Assembly (NCBI GenBank): GCA_035644935.1
Contig: DASQNO010000086.1
Span: 1 to 25,959 of the forward strand
DNA from: CADCVW01 sp035644935
Lineage (GTDB): Bacteria > Pseudomonadota > Alphaproteobacteria > Sphingomonadales > Sphingomonadaceae
Direction: 5' to 3'
Length of the DNA: 25,959 bases
The position numbers were made by a program, and so were the translations under genes. The notes beneath the pieces were generated by a model. It saw nothing but the letters and a program-made list of their open reading frames with translations, was not told the origin of the DNA and did not search any database. Positions 1-8,008 of the stretch are shown one piece after another. Position 1 is the stretch's first letter, and each line of letters opens with the position of its first letter.

Positions 1-76
1 GCGAAAGGCTTTGCCGTTCGCGGTTTGGGCGCTTAGACGCGGAAGCGGGCATGCGTCGCAATTAGGAAAGAAATCG

Positions 77-802
77 ATGACTGTCGCCTCACATCCGCTG
101 CCCGCCCGTGCGGGACGCGCCGCCTTGCTTTTGACCGTGGCCTTGTCGATGTCGGCCTGCGCGAACAAGCGCGGCGGTTCGATCCCGTATGAGCCTGCGA
201 ATTTCGGTCGTCCCGACATCGAAACCCTGCCCGTTGTACCGGTGAACCAGAAGATCGGTCCTTTGGACACCATCGACGTGCGCGTGTTTCAAGTCGCGGA
301 GCTTTCAGGCGAACACAAGGTCGATACGAACGGCTTCATCAATATGCCGTTGATTGGCAAGGTTCTGGCGCAGGGCAAGAGCGCCGAGGAACTGGGCCAG
401 CATCTCGCGGATCGGCTTGGGCAGAAGTATCTGCGTTCGCCCAACGTCAACGTCATGGTCAAGGACAGCGTCGCGCAGACGGTGACGATCGACGGCGCCG
501 TCGGACTTCCGGGCGTTTATCCGATCCAGGGGGCGACCTCGCTGATCAAGGCTGTTGCCAGCGCCCGCGGCACCACACCGGACGCCAATCCGCGCCGGGT
601 CGTGGTTTTCCGCAATCTTGACGGTAAGCGAACGGCTGCACAGTTCGACCTGCAGATGATCCGCCGCGGCGAGGCCGCTGATCCGCAGATCTACGGCAAC
701 GACATCGTCGTGGTCGACGGCAATACCAGCAAGTCCGCCTACCGCGAGGTGCTGCAGGCGCTGCCGCTGGTCGGGCTGCTTAACACCTTCATTCCCTACT
801 AA
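77..802 (+). CDS. Polysaccharide export outer-membrane lipoprotein (Wza/GumB type)
   Basis: Outer-membrane/periplasmic export component that would carry a capsule or exopolysaccharide chain across the outer membrane, working with the Wzc-type protein encoded next. The 241-aa protein starts with a lipoprotein signal whose lipobox (LSMSAC) places the lipidated Cys at residue 28. A Poly_export domain follows at about residues 60-150 (IGPLDTIDVRVFQ; NGFINMPLIGKV), then an SLBB-like beta-grasp domain at about 155-230 (VTIDGAVGLPGVYPI). At about 240 aa it resembles short GumB-type members rather than the roughly 380-aa E. coli Wza. I chose the ATG at 77 because AGGA lies about 10 nt upstream and it gives an intact signal peptide; the TTG at 11 would add a non-signal extension. 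It is first in a tight operon, 21 nt before the kinase gene. The family is clear; the transported polysaccharide is unknown. Confidence 0.93.
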   Translation: MTVASHPLPARAGRAALLLTVALSMSACANKRGGSIPYEPANFGRPDIETLPVVPVNQKIGPLDTIDVRVFQVAELSGEHKVDTNGFINMPLIGKVLAQGKSAEELGQHLADRLGQKYLRSPNVNVMVKDSVAQTVTIDGAVGLPGVYPIQGATSLIKAVASARGTTPDANPRRVVVFRNLDGKRTAAQFDLQMIRRGEAADPQIYGNDIVVVDGNTSKSAYREVLQALPLVGLLNTFIPY

Positions 803-823
803 GCCGCACAGGAACGCCAGCTT

Positions 824-3067
824 ATGAACGACGGCAGCGGAGCCTTCCCGGACAAGGGGAGCTTTGCGTTTCCGGTGGACCGGCGCGGGCGTTCGCTTGC
901 GGTGCCGGGGTCGAGCGCGCTCGTCGCGTTCGAGGGCCCAGCAGCCGAAGCCGCTACTCCCGGCTTCAACGCCAATGATATTATCAGGACCATACTAAAG
1001 TGGCGCTGGCTTATTCTGGGCGTCACGCTAGCCTGCGTCTTGGCGGCGATTGTCGTCTCGCTCATGATTACGCCGACCTACCGTGGTACCGTGACGCTGG
1101 AGATCAATCGCGAGCCGACGCGGATCGTCTCGCAGGGCAGCGATGTTGAGCCTAGCCGCGCCAACGACAACGACTTCGTGAGCACGCAGATAGGTCTGTT
1201 GCGTAGCCGGTCGCTGGCCGAACGAGTCGCTCGTACGCTGAACCTTGGAAGCGACGAAGATTTTGCAAGCCAGGAGGCTGGCACCCGGGCGTCCCGCGAG
1301 CAGGCGGCCGTGGGCGCGCTCATCGGCGGGTTGCAGGTCGAACCGCTTCGCAACACGCGGCTCGTCAACGTCAGCTTCGAAAGTACCGACCCGCAAGACG
1401 CCGCCCGTGTGGCGAACGCGTTCGCCGACAATTTCATCGAATCGAATCTGGAACGCCGGTACACCGCGAATAATTTTGCCCGGGACTTTTTGCAGAAGCG
1501 GCTGGTCACGGTAAAGGCGGCTCTGGAAAAGAGCGAGCGCGCTGCGGTGGACTACGCCACTCGGCAGGGGATCATCCAGCTCAGCCCTGGCGGCGGAGGC
1601 GACAAAGCGGGGTCAGGCGAAAGCTCTCTGGACGCCGCGTCCCTCATGCAACTGAACACCGCACTGGCGACGGCCCGGACCGAGCGCATTTCGGCCGAGC
1701 AGCGCTTGCGCCAGGATCAGGGCAGCCGGGCGTCAAGCGAGTCGCTGGCCAACCCCACGGTGCTCGCCTTGACCAGCCAGCGCGCGCAGTTGGAAGCCGA
1801 GTACCAGGAGAAGTTGGGCATCTATCAGCCCGAGTTCCCGCAGATGCAGCAGATCCGCGCGCGCATAAACGCGCTGACGCGCGGAATAAGCAATGCCACA
1901 TCCAACGTATCCGGCACCGTGGCGGGCTCGCTGCGGGCCGACTACGCGGCGGCGGTTGCGCGGGAAAACGAACTGCAGTCGCGCGTGAACAGCCTGAAGT
2001 CGTCCGTCATGGACCTTCGCAAGCGGGGGGTCCCGCTCACTATTCTTCAGCGTGAAGTAGATACCAACCGCGCGGCTTACGACGCGCTTCTCGAGCGTGA
2101 GAAGTCCATCGGCATCGCCGGCGTCGGAACCAATCTGATCGGGATCGTGGATCGCGCGCAGGTTCCCGGCGGCCCCGTGAAGCCCAACTTGCCGCTCAAC
2201 GTTCTTATGGGTTTGGCGCTCGGCCTCTTGCTGGGTCTTGGTGCGGCGTTCGCGATCGAGTTCATCGACGACACGATCAAGAACCCGGACGATCTGAGCA
2301 ACAAGTTGCAGCTCACTTCGCTAGGACTGATTCCGACCGGACCGAAGGATACCCCGCTGATCGAGGTTCTGAACGATCCTCGGGCGCCGGTGACGGAGGC
2401 CTATCACTCGGTTCGTACCGCCTTGCAGTTCGCCAGCGATCACGGCGTTCCCAAGACGCTGCTCGTGACGTCCACTCGCGCAGCGGAAGGGAAGTCCAGC
2501 ACCTCCATGGCGTTGGCGCAGAACTTCGCGCGGCTGGGAGCATCCGTGCTGTTGATCGACGCGGACCTGCGCAAACCGTCGTTCCGCGCGCCCTCCGCGT
2601 CGGGCGAAGGTCTGTCCAATCTTCTGGCGGGCGGGTCGAACATCCGAGAGTGCATTCACAAGACCAACTTCGACCGGCTGTTCCTATTGCCCAGCGGTCC
2701 CATTCCCCCCAACCCCGCCGAGCTGCTGTCGACCGATCGTTTCCGCACGATATTGAACGAAGTGGCAGGTTGGTTCGACTATGTCGTCGTCGACGCGCCA
2801 CCTGTTCTGGGGTTGGCGGATGCGCCTCTATTGAGCTCGGTATGCGAAGGCACGTTGATGGTGTTCGAAGCAGGCAAGGTTCGGCGCGGCGCCGCACTTA
2901 ATGCCGTGAACCGTTTGCGGGGCGCAGATGCCCGGTTGCTTGGCGGCGTTTTGACCAAGTACAATACAAAGCATTCGGGCTACGGCTATGGTTATGCTTA
3001 TGTTGATGAATCCTACAGCTACGGCGTGGGTCAGGAGCGGCAGCGTCAGATCGAGCTGATTTCCTAA
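824..3067 (+). CDS. Wzc-type polysaccharide co-polymerase / BY-kinase
   Basis: Inner-membrane regulator of polysaccharide chain length and export with a cytoplasmic tyrosine autokinase, partner of the export lipoprotein upstream. In the 747 aa: a Wzz domain with TM1 at about 62-82, a long periplasmic coiled-coil region (about 210-425), TM2 at about 457-478, then the kinase. Kinase motifs are Walker A (STRAAEGKSST, Lys557), Walker A' (LLIDADLRKP, 575-584) and Walker B (FDYVVVDAP, 651-659). The C-terminal Tyr cluster has Tyr713, 720, 722, 724, 726, 731 and 733, the usual autophosphorylation tail. The kinase is fused to the Wzz part, as in proteobacterial Wzc, not split as in Firmicutes CapA/CapB. 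The Walker A has Ala where many homologues have Pro before EGKS. The stop is followed after 2 nt by the next ATG, so translation is probably coupled. Confidence 0.95.
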   Translation: MNDGSGAFPDKGSFAFPVDRRGRSLAVPGSSALVAFEGPAAEAATPGFNANDIIRTILKWRWLILGVTLACVLAAIVVSLMITPTYRGTVTLEINREPTRIVSQGSDVEPSRANDNDFVSTQIGLLRSRSLAERVARTLNLGSDEDFASQEAGTRASREQAAVGALIGGLQVEPLRNTRLVNVSFESTDPQDAARVANAFADNFIESNLERRYTANNFARDFLQKRLVTVKAALEKSERAAVDYATRQGIIQLSPGGGGDKAGSGESSLDAASLMQLNTALATARTERISAEQRLRQDQGSRASSESLANPTVLALTSQRAQLEAEYQEKLGIYQPEFPQMQQIRARINALTRGISNATSNVSGTVAGSLRADYAAAVARENELQSRVNSLKSSVMDLRKRGVPLTILQREVDTNRAAYDALLEREKSIGIAGVGTNLIGIVDRAQVPGGPVKPNLPLNVLMGLALGLLLGLGAAFAIEFIDDTIKNPDDLSNKLQLTSLGLIPTGPKDTPLIEVLNDPRAPVTEAYHSVRTALQFASDHGVPKTLLVTSTRAAEGKSSTSMALAQNFARLGASVLLIDADLRKPSFRAPSASGEGLSNLLAGGSNIRECIHKTNFDRLFLLPSGPIPPNPAELLSTDRFRTILNEVAGWFDYVVVDAPPVLGLADAPLLSSVCEGTLMVFEAGKVRRGAALNAVNRLRGADARLLGGVLTKYNTKHSGYGYGYAYVDESYSYGVGQERQRQIELIS

Positions 3068-3069
3068 AC

Positions 3070-4323
3070 ATGACGTCGGTTGGGGCGCCCCCGCGGGGCG
3101 CGGGTTCGAAGCTGTTGGTGGTGCTGCTGACGTTGGTGGCGCCGATGGTCGCCTACGCCGCGGTTCGAAATGCAGCGCTCGATGCAGCGGGCGGCGCGGT
3201 CGATCCGTCGGCGGTGTTGCTGCCGCGCAGCGTGCTCCCGCAGATGAAGGCAACCATGCGTGCCGCCCGGCAGCCGCAAGCGCGTCTGCCGCAAGGAACG
3301 GCGGAGTTCGCGCGTAAGGCCGCGGTCAAGGTTCCGCTGACCTACGAGCCCTACTACATCGCCGCGCGCGCTGAGGAGCAGGCAGGCCGTTATCAACGGG
3401 CTATCCTGCTGATGGAAGAAGCCCGCCGGCGACGGCCCAATGCCGCGTCCGTCCGGGTCGCGCTTCTGGGCTATTACAGCCTTGCCGACGCCTATCAGAA
3501 GGCGATCGACGAAGCCGATCTCGCGATGCGCATCAGCAAGAGCAGCATGACCTACATTCTGCCCGCGTTTGCCAAGCTGGTCGCGCTGGACCCGAAGGCG
3601 CGGCAGGCGATCGCCGTATCGCTCGCGCGGCGCCCGCCTTGGCGCGAGGCCTTCCTGGACGCGGCGGTCAAGGCGGAAATGTCGCCGCAAGACGCACGGG
3701 CGTTGGTTGCCGACGTTCGACGGCTGGCGCCCAGCGCAAAGCCGCAGGCCGAAGAGACGTTCCTCATTCGCACGCTCGCCGCCGCCGGACGCTATCGCGA
3801 TGCGCGGGCGCTTTGGGAGAGCTTCCAGTCGGCTGCAGTGGTCGCCAATCTGGTCGTCGACCCCACATTTCGCGGGGGGCCGGGCATGCCGCCTTTCTCC
3901 TGGTCGCTTACCTCCAACGAGGACGGCACCGCGGAGATCGGAAAGCCCGCAGCGGGCGCCGCTTCGTTTCTGGAGGTCGACTACTTCGGCGACGTCGAGA
4001 CGGTGCTCGCCGAACAGACGCTTGCCGCCCGCCCCGGGACGCATCGTCTGACGAGCAGCTTCAGCGGCGGCGCGAGCAGTCCTGAGGTGCGGCTAGCCTG
4101 GCGTCTGACCTGTCTCGGTTCCAAGGCGCAGCTCGCACGAATGCCGCTCGAGCCCCTGGAAGAGCGGCCACGCCGCCAAGAGACAATGGTTGTTGTGCCG
4201 TCTTCCGGCTGCGAAGGTCAGTCGCTCGCGCTGATCGGTATTCCCGCAGAGATCGCGCGCGTTCTGGGGGCGCAGATCATGGACGTGTCGCTAATAGCCG
4301 CTTCGGCAGGCCGCGACCGATGA
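3070..4323 (+). CDS. Exopolysaccharide-operon TPR protein, membrane-anchored or exported
   Basis: Function not established; its position between wzc and wzy suggests a scaffold for polysaccharide assembly. The 417-aa protein has a hydrophobic N-terminal segment (about 14-32, KLLVVLLTLVAPMVAYAA) acting as signal or anchor. Helical, TPR-like repeats follow at about 75-245 (AARAEEQAGRYQRAILLMEEA; LGYYSLADAYQKAIDEADLAM; IRTLAAAGRYRDARALW). A C-terminal part at about 255-410 looks like a beta-sandwich (NLVVDPTFRGGPGMPPFSW; FLEVDYFGDVETVLAEQ) and contains two Cys. That layout resembles a carbohydrate-binding module, but this is inference from residue pattern only. It starts 2 nt after the wzc stop, and its TGA overlaps the next ATG (ATGA), so it is a true operon member. 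PEP-CTERM/XrtA loci also carry TPR proteins, but I see no specific signature linking it to those. Confidence 0.75.
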   Translation: MTSVGAPPRGAGSKLLVVLLTLVAPMVAYAAVRNAALDAAGGAVDPSAVLLPRSVLPQMKATMRAARQPQARLPQGTAEFARKAAVKVPLTYEPYYIAARAEEQAGRYQRAILLMEEARRRRPNAASVRVALLGYYSLADAYQKAIDEADLAMRISKSSMTYILPAFAKLVALDPKARQAIAVSLARRPPWREAFLDAAVKAEMSPQDARALVADVRRLAPSAKPQAEETFLIRTLAAAGRYRDARALWESFQSAAVVANLVVDPTFRGGPGMPPFSWSLTSNEDGTAEIGKPAAGAASFLEVDYFGDVETVLAEQTLAARPGTHRLTSSFSGGASSPEVRLAWRLTCLGSKAQLARMPLEPLEERPRRQETMVVVPSSGCEGQSLALIGIPAEIARVLGAQIMDVSLIAASAGRDR

Positions 4324-5702
4324 ACGTGCTGCGCACGGGGATCGCATCCGTTTATCTCGCCTTGTGCCTCCTGCTGGGTGGCGCAAGCGCGGGCGGGGCA
4401 CTCGCAAACGGGGTCCTGCAGGTCGTCGCCGTGCTTGTAATTCTTATCCATGTCTGGGCGCGTGGCGCGCCCGAACTCGCGCGCGAGGGGCGCTGGCTCG
4501 TCGGACTGTTCATCGCCTTTGCGACAATTGCGGCGGCGCAGCTGGTGCCCCTGCCCTTCGAGATCTGGTCCGGCCTGCCCGGGCGTGAGACAACGCTGCG
4601 TTCGCTTCAGTTGATCGGTGTGTCGCCTGACGCGATGCCCGCCTCGCTCGACCCCCGTCGGACCTTCTCCTCGCTGCTTTGGCTCCTGCCTCCGGCCGCG
4701 ATGTTCCTGGTGTCGACCCGTCTTACCCGCGACGAACGCTCGATGGCGGCACGCGTCCTCCTGGCAATCGCGGTCGTTTCCATCGCGTTTAGCGCCGTGC
4801 AGATGTTCAACGGGGGCAAGTCGCACCTGTACACGATCACCACGGCCGGACGCGGAGTGGGGTTCTTCGCCAACGCGAACCATCTCGCTACTCTTCTTTT
4901 GTGCAGCCTGCCCTTCGCCGGCGTCTTCATGGCGCGGGCGGACCGGACGCGGCGCGGCGGCAGCAAAGGCGAAGGGCGCGGCGTCATCTTTGCCGCGATT
5001 GCGGCGTTTATTGGCGTCGGCGTCGCCCTGAACGGTTCCTTGGCAGGGTACGTGCTGCTGATCCCGACCGCGATCATGAGCTTCATCCTGTACCGGCGGG
5101 CGGCGGAGAAGAAGATCGGTCTCAAGACCTGGTCGGCGGTCGGCGTCGCCGCCCTGCTGGTGGTCGGCTTCTCGGTCGCGGGCCCGTTATCGTCCGAACG
5201 GTTCGCCTCCAAGTTCGATGAAAGCAACCCGTTAGGGCGCAAGATCTCGGTGCCGACGACGTTGGAAGCGGCGCGCGACTTCCTGCCCGTGGGCAGCGGC
5301 CTCGGCACCTTTCGCGATGTCTATCGCACCTACGAGCCGACCGAGGATATCACGGCCTATTACGTGAACCACGCGCATAATGATTATGCCGAAGTCGCCC
5401 TGGAACTCGGCGTTCCCGGTTTGCTCGCCCTGCTGGGCTTCCTCCTGTGGTGGCTGAAACAGTCGTGGAAGGCTTGGCGTAGCAAATATGATGGGGTGGC
5501 GCTGGCGCGTGCGGGCAGCATCGCGATCGGCGTGGTCGTGCTGCACAGCCTGGTCGATTACCCGATTAGGACATCTGCGATCGCGACCGTGGTCGCGATG
5601 TGCGCGGCCTTCATGATCCAACCCCCCCCCGCCCGCCGCGAACGCTCGCGGGGTCGGAGTCGTCAGGCGGTCGCGCGCCATATGGATGCCGATGAAGTTT
5701 GA
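4320..5702 (+). CDS. O-antigen ligase/polymerase family membrane protein (Wzy_C)
   Basis: Polytopic inner-membrane protein expected to polymerise undecaprenyl-linked repeat units (Wzy) or ligate glycan to an acceptor (WaaL). The 460 aa hold about 10-12 hydrophobic segments. Family motifs are GFFANANHLA (181-190), GSGLGTF (325-331) and the large periplasmic-loop motif HAHNDYAEVALELGVPG (351-367), followed by HSLVDYPIRT (409-418). These His/Asn/Asp/Tyr loop motifs are typical of the Wzy_C domain. The start overlaps the TPR gene stop (ATGA). The gene ends the four-gene polysaccharide operon, and next to wza and wzc a polymerase role is more likely than lipid A ligation. A run of nine C at 5622-5630 encodes the Pro stretch before a basic tail (PPPARRERSRGRSRQ); slippage there would change only the last residues. 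Confidence 0.85.
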   Translation: MNVLRTGIASVYLALCLLLGGASAGGALANGVLQVVAVLVILIHVWARGAPELAREGRWLVGLFIAFATIAAAQLVPLPFEIWSGLPGRETTLRSLQLIGVSPDAMPASLDPRRTFSSLLWLLPPAAMFLVSTRLTRDERSMAARVLLAIAVVSIAFSAVQMFNGGKSHLYTITTAGRGVGFFANANHLATLLLCSLPFAGVFMARADRTRRGGSKGEGRGVIFAAIAAFIGVGVALNGSLAGYVLLIPTAIMSFILYRRAAEKKIGLKTWSAVGVAALLVVGFSVAGPLSSERFASKFDESNPLGRKISVPTTLEAARDFLPVGSGLGTFRDVYRTYEPTEDITAYYVNHAHNDYAEVALELGVPGLLALLGFLLWWLKQSWKAWRSKYDGVALARAGSIAIGVVVLHSLVDYPIRTSAIATVVAMCAAFMIQPPPARRERSRGRSRQAVARHMDADEV

Positions 5703-5878
5703 CTCACCGTAACCGTTCGGTAACCGTGAAGCCCTAGCAGGTGCTGAGCCGTTGAACGGTCTTGAACGGAATCGACATATTCCGTTCAAACAAAGGACAT
5801 AATCCCGGGTTCATGGGTTAGGCCGCGTGTGATCGAACATGCGACACGAGTTTAGACGGCTGAAATAAGGAGGCCCGA
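5703..5878. promoter_or_regulatory. Repeat-rich spacer between the polysaccharide operon and a small exported-protein gene
   Basis: This spacer holds two kinds of ordered repeat. GTAACCGT occurs at 5709-5716 and again at 5720-5727, exactly 11 bp apart. TTGAACGG occurs at 5752-5759 and at 5762-5769; the second copy is the left arm of a perfect 11-bp inverted repeat, TTGAACGGAAT (5762-5772) and ATTCCGTTCAA (5779-5789), with a 6-nt spacer. No U-run follows the dyad, so an operator or mRNA structure is likelier than an intrinsic terminator. A strong Shine-Dalgarno AAGGAGG (5867-5873) precedes the downstream ATG. I cannot assign a -35/-10 pair with confidence. Confidence 0.6.
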
Positions 5879-6136
5879 ATGCGTTTTGGTAAAATTATAA
5901 CGGCGGCGATGACGTCCGCTGCCCTGATCGCGGCTCCCGCTGTCGCTGCGCCGGCAAGCGGCGCGTCGACCGCGGCCGCAGCACGCGCCAGCGCGATGAG
6001 CGATGCGGACGAGGAGCTGTTCCGTGGTCGTGGGCGCGGTGGTGCGCTCGTTTTCATTCTGATCGCTGTTGTGATCGCGGTGGGCATCTACATCATCGTC
6101 GAAGACGAAGACGACGAGAATCCCGTCAGCGCCTAA
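5879..6136 (+). CDS. Small exported, single-TM protein with acidic tail
   Basis: Function unknown. The 85-aa product has a signal peptide (about residues 1-24, basic start then hydrophobic, ending AVAAPA), an Ala-rich linker, and a charged stretch with an RGRGRGG patch at about 49-55. A second hydrophobic helix spans about 56-74, and the tail is very acidic (EDEDDENP). The start is secure: AAGGAGG sits 5 nt upstream. From memory, similar small Ala-rich proteins ending in a TM helix and an Asp/Glu-rich tail are common and multi-copy in sphingomonads; I know no assigned role. It follows the polysaccharide operon on the same strand but has its own repeat-bearing upstream region and its own terminator, so it is probably a separate transcript or a strongly expressed distal gene. 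Confidence 0.85.
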   Translation: MRFGKIITAAMTSAALIAAPAVAAPASGASTAAAARASAMSDADEELFRGRGRGGALVFILIAVVIAVGIYIIVEDEDDENPVSA

Positions 6137-6158
6137 GCCGACGTCTGAACTATCTTCG

Positions 6159-6199
6159 AAAAGGGGTACGGAAGCTTCGGCTTCCGTGCCCCTTTTCTT
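6159..6199 (+). terminator. Strong intrinsic terminator with UUCG loop
   Basis: A 17-bp stem pairs 6159-6175 with 6180-6196 around a TTCG tetraloop (6176-6179). The only non-Watson-Crick pair is one T-G, and the right arm ends in TTTT followed by CTT. It closes the small exported-protein transcript and separates it from the oxidase gene. The A-rich left arm opposite the T-run means it could also work on the minus strand. Confidence 0.92.
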
Positions 6200-6238
6200 A
6201 TTCGTTGACCGTTGCGGCCCGCGCGGTCATGCGGACCT

Positions 6239-7195
6239 ATGTCCCTTTCGCCCGAACTCCACCGACTGCGGCTTCCTATCATGGGATCGCCGCTCTTCAT
6301 CGTCTCCGGGCCCGAGCTCGTGATCGCGCAATGCAAGGCGGGGATCGTGGGCGCTTTTCCGGCGCTCAACGCCCGCCCGCAATCGTTGCTGGACGAATGG
6401 CTATGCCGTATTGAGGAAGAGCTGGCCGCCTGGACACGCGATAACCCGAACAGGCCTGCCGCGCCGTTCGCGGTCAATCAGATCGTCCACCGCTCCAACA
6501 CGCGGCTGGAGGCTGATCTCGAGACCTGCGCACGGCGCAAGGTTCCCATCGTGATCACGTCGCTCGGCGCGCGGGAGGACCTGAACCAGGCCGTGCACGC
6601 GTGGGGCGGCGTCACCTATCACGACGTCATCGACGACCGCTTCGCCCGCAAGGCGGTTGAGAAAGGCGCAGACGGTCTGATCGCGGTCGCGTCGGGTGCC
6701 GGCGGCCACGCCGGGCGCTTGTCGCCTTTCGCGCTGGTGACCGAGATACGCCAGTGGTTCACGGGCCCGCTGGCGCTCGGCGGCGCGATCGCGACGGGCG
6801 GCGGCGTGCTGGCCGCGCAGGCTATGGGTGCCGATCTCGCCTATATCGGCTCGCCGTTTATCGCGACCGCGGAAGCCAACGCGGTCGACGACTACAAGCA
6901 GGGCATCGTCGACGGGCGCGCGGCCGACATCGTCTATTCCAACCTTTTCACCGGCGTTCACGGGAACTACCTTCGCGCCTCCATCGAGCGTGCCGGGCTG
7001 GATCCGGATGCGCTACCCGAAGGCGACCTGAAGACGATGAATTTCGGTGGCGGCGCGGATGCCGCCAAGGCATGGCGGGATATCTGGGGTTCCGGCCAGG
7101 GGATTGGCGCCGTCGATGCTGTTCAAACGGTTGCCGCTTTCGTTGAGCGGCTGGCGGCGGAGTACGGCGACGCGCGCCGCCGCCTGAACATCTGA
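6239..7195 (+). CDS. Nitronate monooxygenase-like FMN flavoprotein
   Basis: Cytoplasmic TIM-barrel flavoprotein of the 2-nitropropane dioxygenase/nitronate monooxygenase family, which oxidises alkyl nitronates to carbonyl compounds and nitrite; the natural substrate here is unknown. In 318 aa I see the N-terminal LPIMGSPLFIVSG strand, ITSLGA (107-111), SGAGGHAG (152-159) with the likely catalytic His157, the FMN-phosphate loop LGGAIATGGGVLAAQAMGAD (180-199), and IGSPFIATAEA (203-213). The length is normal for the family. The first in-frame ATG is at 6239; there is no clear Shine-Dalgarno, and the upstream TTG at 6212 is less likely. The gene stands alone after a terminator and converges on the minus-strand regulator cluster. 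Some family members are enoyl-ACP reductases (FabK), but nothing here proves that role. Confidence 0.88.
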   Translation: MSLSPELHRLRLPIMGSPLFIVSGPELVIAQCKAGIVGAFPALNARPQSLLDEWLCRIEEELAAWTRDNPNRPAAPFAVNQIVHRSNTRLEADLETCARRKVPIVITSLGAREDLNQAVHAWGGVTYHDVIDDRFARKAVEKGADGLIAVASGAGGHAGRLSPFALVTEIRQWFTGPLALGGAIATGGGVLAAQAMGADLAYIGSPFIATAEANAVDDYKQGIVDGRAADIVYSNLFTGVHGNYLRASIERAGLDPDALPEGDLKTMNFGGGADAAKAWRDIWGSGQGIGAVDAVQTVAAFVERLAAEYGDARRRLNI

Positions 7196-7301
7196 GATCG
7201 GCCGGACGTCCCGCCTGCGGCGATACGGCCTCTAGGTTCCCCGCGCACTCACCTGAGCTTCAGGCGCCGAACGGTTCTGCGGTCCGCCCGTCGTCACGAC
7301 C

Positions 7302-7757
7302 TCAGAGCGACCGTTCCAGTCGGTTGTACAGCGCTCTGGCCGGCCCTGTGCCGCCATCGCTGCCCCGCCCCTGCTCCAGCCGCTCGACACGCGCGTAAAG
7401 GTCGCAGCTGGCGGCGATCAAAGTTCGCGCGGTCTCGGGAAAATGCGCCACGTTCGCCCCATCCGTCGCGGCCGCCCGGCCGAGCCGCCGCCCGCCGCCC
7501 GCCGGCGCATCGGGCGCGATCTCGCCCGCTTCGACCGCGCGCCGGGTCAGCAGCCAGGCGACGATGTGCATCAGCCGGGTGGTGACCTTCAACGCCTCGC
7601 ATGAAAAAGCGACCCGGGTCAGCGGATCGAGCTCCAGCCGGTCGGCGCGCGCGCAATCGTCGAAATAGGACCGCGCCTCGTCCGCCAGCAGCATGGCCTC
7701 CGTGTACAGCCCGTCCACGAGGCGGGCGGTCAGCGGTTCGGAGGCGGGCGCGATCAT
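7302..7757 (-). CDS. rcdA: DUF1465 / RcdA-like protein (CtrA-degradation adaptor family)
   Basis: Alphaproteobacterial family to which, to my knowledge, Caulobacter RcdA belongs. RcdA is an adaptor in the ClpXP hierarchy that degrades the cell-cycle regulator CtrA. The 151-aa protein is mostly helical, and the recognisable core is EALKVTTRLMHIVAWLLTRRAVEAGEI (about 54-80). An N-terminal helix (RLVDGLYTEAMLLADEARSYFD) and a C-terminal helix (DLYARVERLEQG) flank it. The start is the ATG whose complement lies at 7755-7757. It is the distal gene behind the DUF465 gene (56-nt gap), on the strand of dksA and the PilZ gene. Assignment rests on remembered family sequence, so the family is fairly secure while the CtrA-adaptor role is transferred from Caulobacter and not shown here. 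Confidence 0.75.
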   Translation of the reverse strand: MIAPASEPLTARLVDGLYTEAMLLADEARSYFDDCARADRLELDPLTRVAFSCEALKVTTRLMHIVAWLLTRRAVEAGEIAPDAPAGGGRRLGRAAATDGANVAHFPETARTLIAASCDLYARVERLEQGRGSDGGTGPARALYNRLERSL

Positions 7758-7813
7758 CCGCCGCTCATGCCACAGGGCGCGCGGCTTGGGACCTCCATTT
7801 GAACGTTAACGGC

Positions 7814-8008
7814 TCAAGCGATCAGATCGGGTATCAGCTGATCGGCGACGCGCGCGATCTCGTCGCGCAGATGGAGCTTGCGCTTCTTGAGCCTGGCCAG
7901 CGCGATCTGGTCGGCGCCCGGCGATGCGCGAAGAATTTCGATCTCTGCATCCAGCTCGCGGTGCGCTTGCTTGAGCGCTTCCAGCAACTGTTCGGTGGCG
8001 TCCGTCAT
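7814..8008 (-). CDS. YdcH/DUF465 family small protein
   Basis: Small helical-hairpin protein of unknown function. The 64 aa form two charged helices around a short turn (LLEALKQAHRELDAEIEIL; IALARLKKRKLHLRDEIARV), the usual DUF465 pattern ending in LKKxKLxLRDEI. The start is the ATG with complement at 8006-8008. It lies directly upstream of the RcdA-like gene on the same strand. A shorter paralogue is encoded divergently at 8159-8320, so the two starts face each other across a 150-bp spacer. Confidence 0.85.
   Translation of the reverse strand: MTDATEQLLEALKQAHRELDAEIEILRASPGADQIALARLKKRKLHLRDEIARVADQLIPDLIA

Noticed and set aside
5762..5789. Perfect inverted repeat as intrinsic terminator of the polysaccharide operon
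   Set aside because: The stem is AT/GC mixed and followed by ACAAAGG, not a U-run, and a direct-repeat copy of half the arm lies beside it, which fits an operator better.
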